Part shown: in pieces, positions 24,693 through 32,821 of the stretch
How positions within the stretch are numbered: the first letter of the stretch is position 1
How the letters are laid out: each line of letters opens with the position of its first letter
Source: Planctomycetota bacterium
Lineage (GTDB): Bacteria > Planctomycetota > UBA1135 > GCA-002748355
NCBI GenBank assembly: GCA_002748355.1
Contig: PDSF01000006.1
Location: 1-32,821 of the forward strand
DNA: 32,821 nucleotides
Reading direction: 5' to 3'
Made by a program: the position numbers and the translations under genes
The notes under the pieces: generated by a model
Told to the model about the DNA's origin: nothing
The model's input: only the letters and a program-made list of their open reading frames with translations
Database searches by the model: none

Positions 24693-27356
24693 ATGAATCG
24701 CAGCGATACGCAAAGCGTCCAAGCTCAGCGGAAGTTCCGTAAGGAGTACCAGCAGCCCGCCTTCTGGATCGACAGCGCTGAGTTGCATTTCGAACTCGCT
24801 GAGGACTACACGACGGTCCGCAGCAAGCTGGCCATGCGCCGGAACCTTGAGCATGCCACCCCATCTGCGGCGCTGGTTCTCGACGGCGCCGAGCTGGACA
24901 CCCAGTCGGTCCGCGTCGATGGCATCGAACTCCCCGAAAGCGCCTACAGCCTGGAGCCGGAGACCCTGAGCATCCGGGAGCTGCCCGACCAGTTCGTGCT
25001 TGAGACCGAAGTGCGGATCCGGCCCCAGGACAACACCAGCCTCATGGGGCTCTACCAATCGAGCGGCAACTTCTGCACCCAGTGCGAAGCCGAGGGGTTC
25101 CGCAAAATCACCTGGTTCCTCGATCGCCCTGACGTGATGGCCAAATACACGGTCAGCATTATCGCCGACAAGGCCAAATACCCGGTGCTGCTCAGCAACG
25201 GCAACTGCGTCGAAGAACAGGACCTGGACGAAGGGCGTCATATGCGCCGCTGGGAGGATCCTTATCCCAAGCCCTGCTACCTCTTCGCCCTGGTCGCCGG
25301 CAAGCTCGAAAAGATCGACGGCGTTTTCACCACCCAGTCCGGGCGTGATGTCCGCCTAGAGATCTACACCGAGCCCAAGGACATCGATAAGTGCGAGCAT
25401 GCTCTCGAGTCACTGAAGAAGTCGATGCGCTGGGACGAGGAAGTCTTCGGCCTCGAATACGACCTCGACATCTTCATGATCGTCGCCGTCCATGACTTCA
25501 ACATGGGCGCCATGGAGAACAAGGGGCTGAACATCTTCAACTCCAAGTTGGTACTGGCCAAGCCGGAGACGGCCACCGATGCCGACTATGAGCAAATCGA
25601 AGGCGTCATCGCCCACGAGTACTTCCATAACTGGACCGGCAATCGCGTCACCTGCCGTGACTGGTTCCAGCTCACCTTGAAAGAGGGACTGACGGTCTTC
25701 CGCGACCAAGAGTTCACCGCCGACATGACGAGCCGGCCGGTCAAGCGTATCGATGACGTGCGCATTCTTAGGCTCGCGCAGTTCGCCGAAGACGCCGGGC
25801 CGATGGCCCACCCCATTCGTCCTGAGTCCTATCTCGAGATGAATAACTTCTATACCTCGACCGTCTACAACAAGGGCGCCGAGGTGATCCGGATGTACCA
25901 GGCGCTCCTGGGTAAAGAGGGCTTCCGCAAGGGCATCGATCTCTACTTCGAGCGGCACGACGGCTCGGCGGTTACCTGCGACGATTTCCGCGCCGCCATG
26001 GCCGATGCCAATCAGCGCGACCTCGGTCAGTTCGAACGTTGGTATCTGCAGTCAGGCACGCCAAAGGTCAAGGCCAAGGGCAGCTACGATGAAACGACCG
26101 GGAGCTACACCCTTGAGGTCGAGCAGCTGCCGCCTACGCAGCTCGACGGCAGCGAAGGCCAGCCCTACCACATGCCGATGGCTGTCGGCCTGGTCCTCCC
26201 CGACGGCAGCGATGCGCCGCTGCGCCTGCGCGGAGAAAAGACGGCGACGACGGGCACCCGCGTGCTCGAGCTCCGCGAAGCCAAGCACCGCTTTGTCTTC
26301 GAGGACCTGCCCAGCCGGCCGGTGCCCTCGCTATTCCGCGCCTTCTCGGCCCCGGTGAAGCTGGAGCTCGAACGCAGCGACGAAGAGCTGGCCTTCCTCA
26401 TGGGGAATGACAGCGATGCCTTCCAGCGCTGGGATGCAGGCCAGGTCCTGGCCCAGAGGCTCCTGCTCGAACTCTGCCGCAAGCATGCTGCCGGCGAAGA
26501 GCTCAAGCTCGACCCCGCCTTCAGCGAGGCCTGGGGCCAGGTGCTCCGCGACGAAAGCCTGGACGGCCAGATCAAGGCCATGGCCCTGTCGCTGCCGGCC
26601 GAGCGCGTGCTCGCCCAGGCGATGAGCACGGTCGACCCCGATGGCCTCCATGCCGCTCGGCGCTTCATGATCGGAGCCCTGGCAAGGGCGCACGAGGGCG
26701 AGCTGCGGGCGCAGTGGCAGCGCCTTGCTCCAAGGGGTCCCTACAGCAACGATCAGCAGAGCGTGCAGCGGCGCAGCATCGCCAACACCGTGCTGGCCCT
26801 GCTCGCCCGCCTCGAGCAAGACGACACGACGGCGCTTGTGGCCCAGCAGTACGAGAACGCCAACAACATGACCGACAAGTCGGCCGCTCTCGGCATCCTG
26901 GTCAACCTCGAGGGCGCCGCCCGCGACAAGGCCCTGGCCGAGTTCTTCGAGAGCTGGAAGGACGAGCAGCTGGTCCTCGACAAGTGGTTCTCCGCCCAGG
27001 CCAGCTGCTCACTCCCCGGTGCCGCTGCCCGCGTGCGCGAGCTGAGCCAGCACCCGAGCTTCACCCTGCGCAACCCCAACCGGGTCCGGGCCCTGATCGG
27101 AGCCTTCGCGATGGGCAACCAAGCGGGCTTCCACGAGAAGACGGGCGCCGGCTACGAGCTGCTCGCCGACTTGGTCCTGGAGCTGGACGACATCAACCCG
27201 CAGGTCGCCTCGCGCATGCTCGGCGCGTTCCTCAGCTGGAAGCGCTTTGACGCGGCCCGCCAGGAACTGATGCAGAAGCAACTGAAGCGCATCGCCAGCA
27301 AGGACGGGTTGTCGAAGAACTGCCGCGAGCTAGTGGACCGCGCCTTGGAAAACTAG
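24693..27356 (+). CDS. pepN: aminopeptidase N (M1 family zinc metallopeptidase)
   Basis: Cytoplasmic aminopeptidase that removes N-terminal residues from peptides during protein turnover. The 887 aa match the usual PepN length (about 870). It carries the exopeptidase motif G272-A-M-E-N276 and the zinc site H308-E-Y-F-H312 with the third ligand E331. The long stretch around it (HNWTGNRVTCRDWF, LKEGLTVFRDQEF) is nearly identical to enterobacterial PepN. No signal peptide. The C-terminal half is the helical domain of the family (about 560-887). ATG 24693 has AGGA close upstream. It follows the ABC exporter terminator and appears monocistronic. Identification is firm. Confidence 0.97.
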   Translation: MNRSDTQSVQAQRKFRKEYQQPAFWIDSAELHFELAEDYTTVRSKLAMRRNLEHATPSAALVLDGAELDTQSVRVDGIELPESAYSLEPETLSIRELPDQFVLETEVRIRPQDNTSLMGLYQSSGNFCTQCEAEGFRKITWFLDRPDVMAKYTVSIIADKAKYPVLLSNGNCVEEQDLDEGRHMRRWEDPYPKPCYLFALVAGKLEKIDGVFTTQSGRDVRLEIYTEPKDIDKCEHALESLKKSMRWDEEVFGLEYDLDIFMIVAVHDFNMGAMENKGLNIFNSKLVLAKPETATDADYEQIEGVIAHEYFHNWTGNRVTCRDWFQLTLKEGLTVFRDQEFTADMTSRPVKRIDDVRILRLAQFAEDAGPMAHPIRPESYLEMNNFYTSTVYNKGAEVIRMYQALLGKEGFRKGIDLYFERHDGSAVTCDDFRAAMADANQRDLGQFERWYLQSGTPKVKAKGSYDETTGSYTLEVEQLPPTQLDGSEGQPYHMPMAVGLVLPDGSDAPLRLRGEKTATTGTRVLELREAKHRFVFEDLPSRPVPSLFRAFSAPVKLELERSDEELAFLMGNDSDAFQRWDAGQVLAQRLLLELCRKHAAGEELKLDPAFSEAWGQVLRDESLDGQIKAMALSLPAERVLAQAMSTVDPDGLHAARRFMIGALARAHEGELRAQWQRLAPRGPYSNDQQSVQRRSIANTVLALLARLEQDDTTALVAQQYENANNMTDKSAALGILVNLEGAARDKALAEFFESWKDEQLVLDKWFSAQASCSLPGAAARVRELSQHPSFTLRNPNRVRALIGAFAMGNQAGFHEKTGAGYELLADLVLELDDINPQVASRMLGAFLSWKRFDAARQELMQKQLKRIASKDGLSKNCRELVDRALEN

Positions 27357-27406
27357 CCGGCGGCGGCAATAGCTCGCGGGCAGCAGCACCACCAAGCGAG
27401 CATCTT

Positions 27407-27466
27407 GTGGGCGCCATGAGGCTCCCGGCGATTCGAAGCGATTCGTCGAGCTTTGATGGCGCCCAC
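27407..27466. repeat. 11-bp perfect inverted repeat between convergent genes
   Basis: GTGGGCGCCAT (27407-27417) and ATGGCGCCCAC (27456-27466) are exact reverse complements around a 38-nt spacer. The site lies 50 bp after the pepN stop and 90 bp past the end of the minus-strand ATP-grasp gene, so a role in termination or transcript stability is plausible. No T-run follows on either strand. Confidence 0.55.
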
Positions 27467-27494
27467 GCTGTTTCCAAGGCGAGCGCGTCTGCGG

Positions 27495-27527
27495 CGAATA
27501 CGCGAAGGTACGAGCCTCGAATACGCG
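27495..27527. repeat. pair of 10-bp direct repeats
   Basis: CGAATACGCG occurs at 27495-27504 and again at 27518-27527, 23 bp apart (about two helical turns), just downstream of the ATP-grasp gene stop. It could be a protein-binding pair or chance; there is nothing else to support a function. Confidence 0.35.
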
Positions 27528-27557
27528 GGTCCTCGAAGGCAGAGGGGCCTGGCCGGT

Positions 27558-28448
27558 CTAGAGCGATTCCGACAAGCGGCGCAGCAGCTCACGGGCCAAG
27601 GACTCCGCCGCGCGCGGCGAATGCCGGAAGAAGAGCGAAGGTTCGATCAGCTCCAGCTCATTGAGCAGGAGTTCCCCCCCCGCCCCACGCAGCCAATCGA
27701 CGCGGGCATAGAGCAGGGGCTCTTCCAGCTCGAAACGCTCCTCCACATAGCGGAGCAGGCGCTTCGCTACGCTGAGTTCCAAACTGTCGATGACGTAGGG
27801 CTCGTCCTTGGCTCCATGGTCATCCTGGGTGCGGTAATCGCCCGAAACCGGCAGCTTGCGGATACCGTGGCTAAACTGCCCGGCAAGAAAGATCGCCGAC
27901 AACTCCCCCAGGGTCTCGACGCTCGACTGGTACTGCTGGACGAACTGGGCACAGTCCCGCAGCTGCCTGCTGAGTTGCTGCTTGGCCTTGGCCATGCCCG
28001 CGGCATCGACCTGGAAGCGCAGGGTTCCGATGGAAGTGGCGCCGACGGCGGGCTTGAGCAGGGCCCGCTCCCAAGCGCGGGCACGCAGCCGCTCCTCAAT
28101 ATCGCTAGCATCTGCTTCGAACCATTCGGTCGGAGCTATGGCAAAACCCACCGACTCCAACTCGCGCAGGTACCGTTTGTCGTGATTCCAGCGCAAGACG
28201 GGTACCGGGTTCCATAAGCGGCTCTCTGCCGCGACCTCCTCGCTCCAGGCGAGGAAGGCCGGGGCCTTTTCGAAGTAGTCCCAGACGGTCCGGAGGAGAA
28301 CGCCGTCGTAGGCCCCCCATGCGACCTCGGGGTCGTCCCAGATTTCTTGGACGGCCTCGATTCCGTGGGAAGCTAATGCCGCGTGAAAAGGACGGTCGTC
28401 GACCTCCCATTCAGGCAGATCCCGCTGAGTAACGAGGGCGAGTCTCAT
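27558..28448 (-). CDS. ATP-grasp family ligase, RimK/DcsG-like
   Basis: A 296-aa protein from ATG 28448, chosen because GGAGG lies 4 nt upstream; an ATG at 28505 would add 19 residues without a good ribosome site. Features of a group of small ATP-grasp ligases are visible: RTVWDYF, NPVPVLRWNHDKRYLREL, the nucleotide-binding strand LLKPAVGATSIGT, and the metal-binding end NELELIEPSLFF. ATP-grasp enzymes join a carboxylate to an amine or thiol through an acyl-phosphate. The pattern recalls the group containing the D-cycloserine ligase DcsG and glutathione-synthetase-like proteins, but the substrate is unknown. It is divergent from the SET-domain gene and convergent with pepN. The family call is reasonably sure; the subgroup is tentative. 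Confidence 0.82.
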   Translation of the reverse strand: MRLALVTQRDLPEWEVDDRPFHAALASHGIEAVQEIWDDPEVAWGAYDGVLLRTVWDYFEKAPAFLAWSEEVAAESRLWNPVPVLRWNHDKRYLRELESVGFAIAPTEWFEADASDIEERLRARAWERALLKPAVGATSIGTLRFQVDAAGMAKAKQQLSRQLRDCAQFVQQYQSSVETLGELSAIFLAGQFSHGIRKLPVSGDYRTQDDHGAKDEPYVIDSLELSVAKRLLRYVEERFELEEPLLYARVDWLRGAGGELLLNELELIEPSLFFRHSPRAAESLARELLRRLSESL

Positions 28449-28656
28449 GCATCCTCCGGGGCAGCGAGCTCCTGCCCGCGACGTGGTTTCGCTCAGTCGC
28501 TCCATAGCAGCGCTGCGATCCAGACCTAGCTTGCCATGAGTTCAGGGATAAGGAGCAAGGTATTCCTCTTACTCTTGACTTCATCGGCCCGGCTTCCACG
28601 ATGCCTGCCCCCTAGCTCTTGCCCTCCACCGCAGCACTACCACTCGCCAAATCCAC
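28449..28656. promoter_or_regulatory. divergent promoter region (ATP-grasp / SET genes)
   Basis: 208 bp between two divergent starts, so both promoters are expected here. TTGACT at 28575-28580 is a good plus-strand -35 match, but the sequence 17 bp on (ACGATG) is a poor -10. Short plus-strand frames here look non-coding. Confidence 0.3.
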
Positions 28657-29019
28657 GTGAGCGCCCAACCTTACTACGTCGCCAAAAGTCCCATCCACGG
28701 CCTGGGTGTCTTTGCCGCTCGCTTCCTCGAAGAAGGCGAGTTCCTCGGCTACTACGAAGGGCCGCAAACGATGAAGGATGGAACCTACGTTCTCTGGTGC
28801 GAGGACGAGGACGGTGAGTTCTTCGGTATCGACGGCAAAAACGACCTTCGCTACCTCAACCACTCGCCAGATCCCAATGCGGTCTTCTACGGTGAGGAGC
28901 TGGTCGCCCTGCGTGGCATCGAGCCCGGCGAAGAGATCTGCTTCCACTACGGGGAAGAGTGGGACGATCTGCAGCCGGAAGAGAGCGAGCAGGAATCGAC
29001 CCGCGAGCAGGGCGCCTAG
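28657..29019 (+). CDS. small SET-domain protein (putative protein-lysine methyltransferase)
   Basis: A 120-aa protein from GTG 28657. It contains the minimal SET fold: [10 protein letters not shown] (11-20) with the SAM-binding glycines, [11 protein letters not shown] (65-75) with the pseudoknot N68-H69 and N74, and [12 protein letters not shown] (91-102) with the catalytic-type Y98. There are no pre- or post-SET cysteines, as in other short bacterial SET proteins. SET proteins transfer methyl groups from S-adenosylmethionine to lysine side chains. The target here is unknown; the very Lys-rich helicase tail in this window is a speculative candidate only. The acidic C-terminus is short. The stop is embedded in the tandem palindromic repeat that separates it from gcvP. 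Confidence 0.88.
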   Translation: MSAQPYYVAKSPIHGLGVFAARFLEEGEFLGYYEGPQTMKDGTYVLWCEDEDGEFFGIDGKNDLRYLNHSPDPNAVFYGEELVALRGIEPGEEICFHYGEEWDDLQPEESEQESTREQGA

Positions 29020-29065
29020 TCCGATCGGACACGAGCCGATCCGACGCGAGCCGATCGGACTAGCC
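29017..29065. repeat. three 15-bp tandem repeats, each with a CCGATC-type palindrome
   Basis: Units start at 29021, 29036 and 29051: CCGATCGGACACGAG, CCGATCCGACGCGAG, CCGATCGGACTAGCC. In addition 29017-29028 and 29051-29062 form a perfect 12-bp inverted repeat, whose left arm includes the SET-gene stop codon. It may fold as a terminator-like hairpin for the SET gene or be a cluster of operator sites before gcvP (108 bp downstream). Confidence 0.75.
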
Positions 29066-29173
29066 CAGTGCTTTGCCAGCGGCGCCTGGCTATTCTCCTC
29101 CCCTTCGCTTTTCGTTCCCCGGCCGAATCCGGCCCATCTCCAGGCCCCTTTCGCAGGGCCCCTAGGGAGTGAC

Positions 29174-32032
29174 ATGAGCAAGCCCTTTCCTAGATACGAC
29201 CGCTTCGAGTCCCGTCATCTGGGCCCACGCCCAGGCGAAGTCTCCGCGCTCCTAAAGCCCCTGGGTGCTGCCGACCTTGAGGAGCTGATGGACCGGGTCA
29301 TCCCCCCCGCCCTGCAATCCCAGCGCGCGCTCAAGCTGGGCGAGCCGCTCAGCGAAAAAGAGTGCCTGGAGGAACTGCGTTCTTTCGCCGAGCAAAACGA
29401 AGTTTGGCGCAGCTATCTCGGCATGGGGTATTCCGACTCGATTCTCCCCGGAGTCATCCAGCGCAACATATTGGAGAACCCCGGCTGGTACACCCAATAC
29501 ACCCCATACCAGGCCGAGATCTCCCAGGGCCGCCTGGAAGCCTTGCTCAACTTCCAAACCATGGTCAGTGAGCTGACCCAGATGGAAGTCGCCAACGCCA
29601 GCATGCTGGACGAGGCCACCGCCGCCGCCGAGGCCATGACCCTCTGCCGCCGCGTTCTCGGCCGCAAGGGCGAGGGCCGGGGCCGCTTCGTCGCTTCCTC
29701 CGGCTGCCATCCCCAGACCCTCGCCGTCCTGCAAACGCGGGCCGAGCCCCTGGGCATCGAGATCGTCATTGCCGACACCGAGAGCTATGCCTTTGGCGAC
29801 GATGTCTTTGGGGTGCTGCTCCAGTACCCGGACACCAGTGGCCAGGCCCAGCCGCTGAGTGCAACGATCGACCGCATCCACGAGGCCGGCGCCCTAGCCG
29901 TCGTCGCCTGCGACCTCCTGGCCCTGACCCAGCTCGAAGCCCCGGGCACCTGTGGCGCCGACATCGTGGTGGGCAACAGCCAGCGCTTTGGCGTGCCCCT
30001 CGGCTACGGCGGCCCGCACGCGGCCTTCTTTGCCGCCCGCGAGGCCTACAAGCGCCAGATGCCCGGCCGCATCGTCGGCGTCTCGGTGGACCGCAAAGGC
30101 CGCCCCGCCCTGCGCCTGGCCCTGGCCACCCGCGAACAGCACATTCGCCGCGAGAAGGCCACCTCCAACATCTGCACCGCCCAGGTGCTGCTGGCCATCA
30201 TGGCCTCGATGTATGCGATCTATCACGGCCCGAAGGGCCTGCGCGCCATCGCCGAACGTATCCGCCGCATGACCGAGGCCCTGGCCACCGGGCTGAGCGC
30301 CGCCGGACACAAGGTGCGCGGCGGCTACTGCTTTGACACCCTGCGTATCGACCCCAAGGGTGGCAAGGAGAGCATCCTCGCAAAGGCCAGCGAGCAGCAG
30401 ATCAACCTGCGCGAGTTCGAAGACGGCAGTCTCGGCATCTCCCTCGACGAGACTGTCGAGCACCAGGACCTCTGCGATCTCATGTATTGCTTCGGCGGCA
30501 CGCCGGAGCAAATCCCCAGCGACGTAAAGCTCCAAGAGCTGCCAGCGGGTCTAGCCCGCACGACCGAGTATCTGACCCACCCGGTCTTCTCCCGCTACCA
30601 CAGCGAAACCGAGCTGCTGCGCTACATCTTCCGCCTGCAGGAGAAGGATCTGTCGCTGACGCACACGATGATCCCGCTCGGCTCCTGCACGATGAAGCTC
30701 AACGCCACGGCCGAGATGATTCCGGTCTCCTGGCCCGGCTTCTCCAAGCTGCACCCCTTCGCTCCTCCTTCCCAGGCATTGGGCTACGCCAAGCTGCACC
30801 AGCGCCTAGAGAGCATGCTCGCCGACATCACCGGCTTTGACGCCGTATCCTTGCAGCCCAATGCCGGCTCGCAGGGCGAATACAGCGGCCTGCTCGTGAT
30901 CCGCGCCTACCACCGGGCCCATGGCCAGGAGCAGCGCCAGGTCTGCTTGATTCCGAGTTCGGCACACGGCACCAACCCGGCCAGCGCCACCATGGCCGGC
31001 ATGAAGGTCGTCGTTGTCGCCTGTGATGAGCGCGGCAACATCGACGTCGCCGACCTCCGCGCCAAGGCCGAAAAGCACGCCGACGAGCTCGCCGCCTTGA
31101 TGGTGACCTACCCCTCGACCCACGGCGTCTTCGAGTCGTCGATCAAGGAGATCTGCCAGCTCATCCACGAGCACGGTGGTCAGGTCTATATGGACGGCGC
31201 CAACCTCAACGCGCAAATCGGGCACCTGAGCCCCGGTGAACTCGGCGCCGACGTCTGCCACCTCAACCTGCACAAGACCTTCGCCATCCCCCACGGTGGC
31301 GGCGGACCGGGCATGGGGCCGATCGGCGTCGCCAAGCACCTGGAGAGCTTCCTCCCCAGCCATCCCCTGGTCCAGGTCGGAGGCGAGCAGGGCATCGGCG
31401 CGGTCAGCGCAGCTCCCTGGGGCAGCCCCTCGATCCTGCCCATCTCCTACGCCTACATTCGCATGATGGGCAGCGAGGGTCTCAAGCTGGCCACCGAGTA
31501 TGCCATCCTCGGCGCCAACTACATCGCAGGGCGTCTCGAGGAGCACTACCCAGTGCTCTACAAGGGCGAGAGCGGTCTCGTGGCCCATGAGTGCATCCTC
31601 GATATGCGGCCGCTAGAGAAGAGCGCCGGCGTGACGGTTGCCGATATCGCCAAGCGTCTGAGCGACTACGGCTTCCATGCGCCGACCATGAGCTTCCCCG
31701 TGGCCGGGACCCTGATGGTCGAGCCCACCGAAAGCGAGTCCAAGCAGGAGCTCGACCGCTTCTGCGAAGCGATGATCGGCATCCGCGAGGAGATCCGCGC
31801 CATCGAGAACGGCAGCAGCGACCGCGAGGACAACCTGCTCAAGAACGCCCCGCACAGCGCCGAGGACCTCACGGCCGAAGAGTGGACCCACCCCTACAGC
31901 CGGGAGCAGGCGGCCTATCCGACGCCGCACACCCGCGCCGCCAAGTTCTGGCCACCGGTCGCACGCATCGACGATGTCTACGGCGACCGCCACTTCGTCT
32001 GCAGCTGCCCGCCGATGGCAGCCTACGAATAA
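29174..32032 (+). CDS. gcvP: glycine dehydrogenase (decarboxylating), P-protein of the glycine cleavage system
   Basis: Decarboxylates glycine with pyridoxal phosphate and passes the aminomethyl group to the lipoyl H-protein. From ATG 29174 (GGAG 5 nt upstream) the product is 952 aa, the length of the single-chain P-protein, with the GcvPA-like half (about 1-440) and GcvPB-like half (about 460-952) fused. The PLP lysine is K701 in [18 protein letters not shown]. Other family signatures are [50 protein letters not shown] and [15 protein letters not shown]. The frame is open well upstream to 28778, but that overlaps the SET gene and is not coding. The T- and H-protein genes are not in the window. 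No glycine-riboswitch-like leader is visible. Confidence 0.98.
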   Translation: MSKPFPRYDRFESRHLGPRPGEVSALLKPLGAADLEELMDRVIPPALQSQRALKLGEPLSEKECLEELRSFAEQNEVWRSYLGMGYSDSILPGVIQRNILENPGWYTQYTPYQAEISQGRLEALLNFQTMVSELTQMEVANASMLDEATAAAEAMTLCRRVLGRKGEGRGRFVASSGCHPQTLAVLQTRAEPLGIEIVIADTESYAFGDDVFGVLLQYPDTSGQAQPLSATIDRIHEAGALAVVACDLLALTQLEAPGTCGADIVVGNSQRFGVPLGYGGPHAAFFAAREAYKRQMPGRIVGVSVDRKGRPALRLALATREQHIRREKATSNICTAQVLLAIMASMYAIYHGPKGLRAIAERIRRMTEALATGLSAAGHKVRGGYCFDTLRIDPKGGKESILAKASEQQINLREFEDGSLGISLDETVEHQDLCDLMYCFGGTPEQIPSDVKLQELPAGLARTTEYLTHPVFSRYHSETELLRYIFRLQEKDLSLTHTMIPLGSCTMKLNATAEMIPVSWPGFSKLHPFAPPSQALGYAKLHQRLESMLADITGFDAVSLQPNAGSQGEYSGLLVIRAYHRAHGQEQRQVCLIPSSAHGTNPASATMAGMKVVVVACDERGNIDVADLRAKAEKHADELAALMVTYPSTHGVFESSIKEICQLIHEHGGQVYMDGANLNAQIGHLSPGELGADVCHLNLHKTFAIPHGGGGPGMGPIGVAKHLESFLPSHPLVQVGGEQGIGAVSAAPWGSPSILPISYAYIRMMGSEGLKLATEYAILGANYIAGRLEEHYPVLYKGESGLVAHECILDMRPLEKSAGVTVADIAKRLSDYGFHAPTMSFPVAGTLMVEPTESESKQELDRFCEAMIGIREEIRAIENGSSDREDNLLKNAPHSAEDLTAEEWTHPYSREQAAYPTPHTRAAKFWPPVARIDDVYGDRHFVCSCPPMAAYE

Positions 32033-32063
32033 GCCCCTCCAATAAGACCCCGCGGCCACGCGC

Positions 32064-32088
32064 CACGGCTCGCTGCAGCAGCGCCGTG
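32064..32088 (+). terminator. hairpin after gcvP, possible terminator
   Basis: CACGG/CCGTG and CGCTG/CAGCG form a 10-bp stem interrupted by a 2-nt bulge, with a CAG loop. It begins 32 bp after the gcvP stop. There is no T-run afterwards, so the function is uncertain. Confidence 0.45.
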
Positions 32089-32119
32089 AAGCAAGCCGCT
32101 TTCATCCCTAGCTAGAAGC

Positions 32120-32290
32120 ATGAAGAGCGAGTCCACCAAGTCCTGGATCGATCGTGCTGTTTGGGTGCTCGCCTTCGGCTTCATGCTGTGGATGGGCATC
32201 AACAGCTTCAGCAGCTCCACAAGTGAAGCACCGAGTGAAGCGGAGGCAGCACAGCACAGCAGCTGGATCCTCCGCTTCAACAAGCTCTGA
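32120..32290 (+). CDS. small single-pass membrane protein, unknown
   Basis: A 56-aa ORF starting at ATG 32120 with a weak GAAG upstream. One hydrophobic helix (WVLAFGFMLWMGINSF, about 15-30) is preceded by a polar, slightly basic N-terminus and followed by a Ser/Glu/Ala-rich tail. I recognise no family. The ORF is plausible because of the clean helix and codon usage like its neighbours, but short ORFs of this size can arise by chance. It lies 87 bp after gcvP and 51 bp before the next small ORF, in the same frame. Confidence 0.5.
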   Translation: MKSESTKSWIDRAVWVLAFGFMLWMGINSFSSSTSEAPSEAEAAQHSSWILRFNKL

Positions 32291-32341
32291 GGCTTCTCCT
32301 GAGTAGAGAAGGTCAGTTCGACCCTCTCGCACCTGGATGGT

Positions 32342-32530
32342 GTGAAACGCATTTCAGCCGGCTGGCAAGACGACCAAGCCACCCTAGTGTTCGACGACCC
32401 CAAGCGAGTCGTCACCCTTGCCGAACTCAACCAGCTCTTCCTGGGCAGCCGCTTCCGAGTCCTAGACCTACGCCGGGTGCAGGCCAAAGCCACGGGGGCT
32501 TCCGACCCAGGCGACAAGACCCCGCGCTAG
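32342..32530 (+). CDS. small protein resembling a heavy-metal-associated (HMA) domain without CxxC
   Basis: From GTG 32342 the ORF encodes 62 aa. The frame is open without a usual start back to 32303, and including that part the sequence (STLSHLDGV, KRISAGWQDDQATLVFDD, TLAELNQLFLG) follows the beta-alpha-beta-beta-alpha-beta layout of HMA domains from helix 1 onwards. Strand 1 and the metal-binding MxCxxC would lie before an in-frame TGA at 32300-32302 and are absent. It may be a true small protein with an unusual start, or a decayed HMA gene. The family resemblance is a pattern judgement. Confidence 0.4.
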   Translation: MKRISAGWQDDQATLVFDDPKRVVTLAELNQLFLGSRFRVLDLRRVQAKATGASDPGDKTPR

Positions 32531-32609
32531 CTGACCAGAGCCCCTAACAGGCCTGTCCACGGCCCACGAACGCCCCTGGGCCCTGTAAGGCCAGCTTCTG
32601 GATACAAAC

Positions 32610-32631
32610 GGGCTCGGTCAAAGCTGAGCCC
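32610..32631 (-). terminator. hairpin terminator for the right-edge minus-strand gene
   Basis: GGGCTC (32610-32615) pairs with GAGCCC (32626-32631). Read on the minus strand it begins 21 nt after the stop of the partial gene and is followed by GTTTGTATCC, a modest T-rich tail. Confidence 0.55.
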
Positions 32632-32652
32632 CTACCAGCATCTGCGATCTCC

Positions 32653-32821
32653 CTAGCGCACGAGTTCTTTCCAGGTGTTTGTGAAATGCGTCCGCGCGAA
32701 CTGTTTCAGATCGAGCTGGGCTGCTTGTGCGTACAGGCGCTGCCCCTTCATGGAGAGCGGTAGCGGGAGGGAGAAGCTCGCGTTCCCGCTGCTCGGCAGG
32801 AGGAGGGGATTTGGCCAAAAG
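32653..32821 (-). CDS. C-terminal fragment of a secreted protein with planctomycete-type C-terminal module (5' end outside window)
   Basis: A minus-strand frame enters from the right edge and is open to a TAG at 32655-32653, giving 55 residues, including NPLLLPSSGNASFSLPLPLS, MKGQRLYAQAAQLDL and NTWKELVR at the end. The layout matches the end of the dehydrogenase at 9.9 kb (GRASWNLAIPN ... AEFFLQGFAL ... ITSNGAAVKV): a G-x-A-x-F/W strand, a Pro-terminated strand, then L-x-x-Q-x-x-x-L and a final strand. I take this as a shared C-terminal beta module of secreted proteins. The catalytic part lies outside the window. A hairpin 21 nt past the stop supports a real gene end. Confidence 0.7.
   Translation of the reverse strand, partial: FWPNPLLLPSSGNASFSLPLPLSMKGQRLYAQAAQLDLKQFARTHFTNTWKELVR

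Noticed and set aside
24270..25241. 323-residue minus-strand open frame across the ABC exporter end and pepN start
   Set aside because: It is antisense to two well-identified genes and crosses the terminator between them; no family pattern.
27409..27464. tRNA-like sequence with a 7-bp acceptor-like stem (GGGCGCC ... GGCGCCC)
   Set aside because: Only 56 nt long, with no T-arm consensus, no anticodon arm and no CCA; better explained as part of the 11-bp inverted repeat.
29020..29173. glycine riboswitch upstream of gcvP
   Set aside because: None of the conserved aptamer core sequences are visible in the 154-bp leader; it holds tandem palindromic repeats and short GC stems instead.
28778..29173. 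longer gcvP start at 28778
   Set aside because: That extension overlaps the SET-domain gene in another frame and includes the tandem repeat; P-protein homologues begin near the ATG at 29174, which has a GGAG ribosome site.

Overview
The window is a GC-rich bacterial chromosome segment with dense, mostly plus-strand coding, no visible mobile elements, CRISPR arrays or tRNA/rRNA genes. The best guess for the host is a member of the Planctomycetota. The reasons are a MoxR/DUF58/BatA module with very large vWA and TPR proteins, a secreted PQQ-type sugar dehydrogenase fused to a di-haem cytochrome region, and a short C-terminal module (form: G-x-A-x-F-x-L-P-x-P ... L-x-G-x-x-L-Y-x-Q-A) that I associate with secreted planctomycete proteins. 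That module occurs twice, in the 9.9-12.5 kb gene and in a partial gene at the right edge. The assignment is inference from gene content; no taxonomic marker gene is present.

Layout. 1-368: left edge, a possible partial minus-strand gene and a hairpin. 369-2087: DEAD-box RNA helicase with basic low-complexity tails. 2325-9838: a tight five-gene operon (overlaps of 4 bp or gaps of 2 bp) encoding a secreted pseudo-aspartyl-protease/TPR/thioredoxin-fold protein, a DUF4175-like membrane protein with a 350-residue disordered tail, a MoxR AAA+ ATPase, a DUF58 protein with an intact MIDAS, and a BatA-like membrane protein whose MIDAS is lost. 9839-9900: a long hairpin between convergent genes. 9908-12475 (minus): sugar dehydrogenase/di-haem cytochrome fusion. 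12705-20852: a single 2715-residue protein joining a membrane-anchored vWA/GATase-like half to a roughly 1900-residue helical-repeat solenoid. 20929-24575: a heterodimeric ABC exporter pair with one degenerate ATP site. 24693-27356: pepN. 27558-28448 (minus): ATP-grasp ligase. 28657-29019: small SET-domain protein. 29174-32032: full-length gcvP. 32120-32530: two small ORFs. 32653-32821 (minus): C-terminal end of a secreted protein running off the window.

How the genes may work together. MoxR and DUF58 would act in the cytoplasm, the BatA-like and DUF4175-like proteins in the inner membrane, and the thioredoxin-fold protein in the periplasm. The giant protein supplies the only metal-competent membrane vWA domain plus a periplasmic TPR scaffold, resembling a fused BatB-BatC. 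It is separated from the operon only by the divergently placed dehydrogenase gene. I infer an envelope chaperone or assembly system built around MoxR, and this is the most interesting part of the window. The remaining genes look like housekeeping (helicase, pepN, gcvP) or generic accessory functions (ABC exporter, ATP-grasp, SET).
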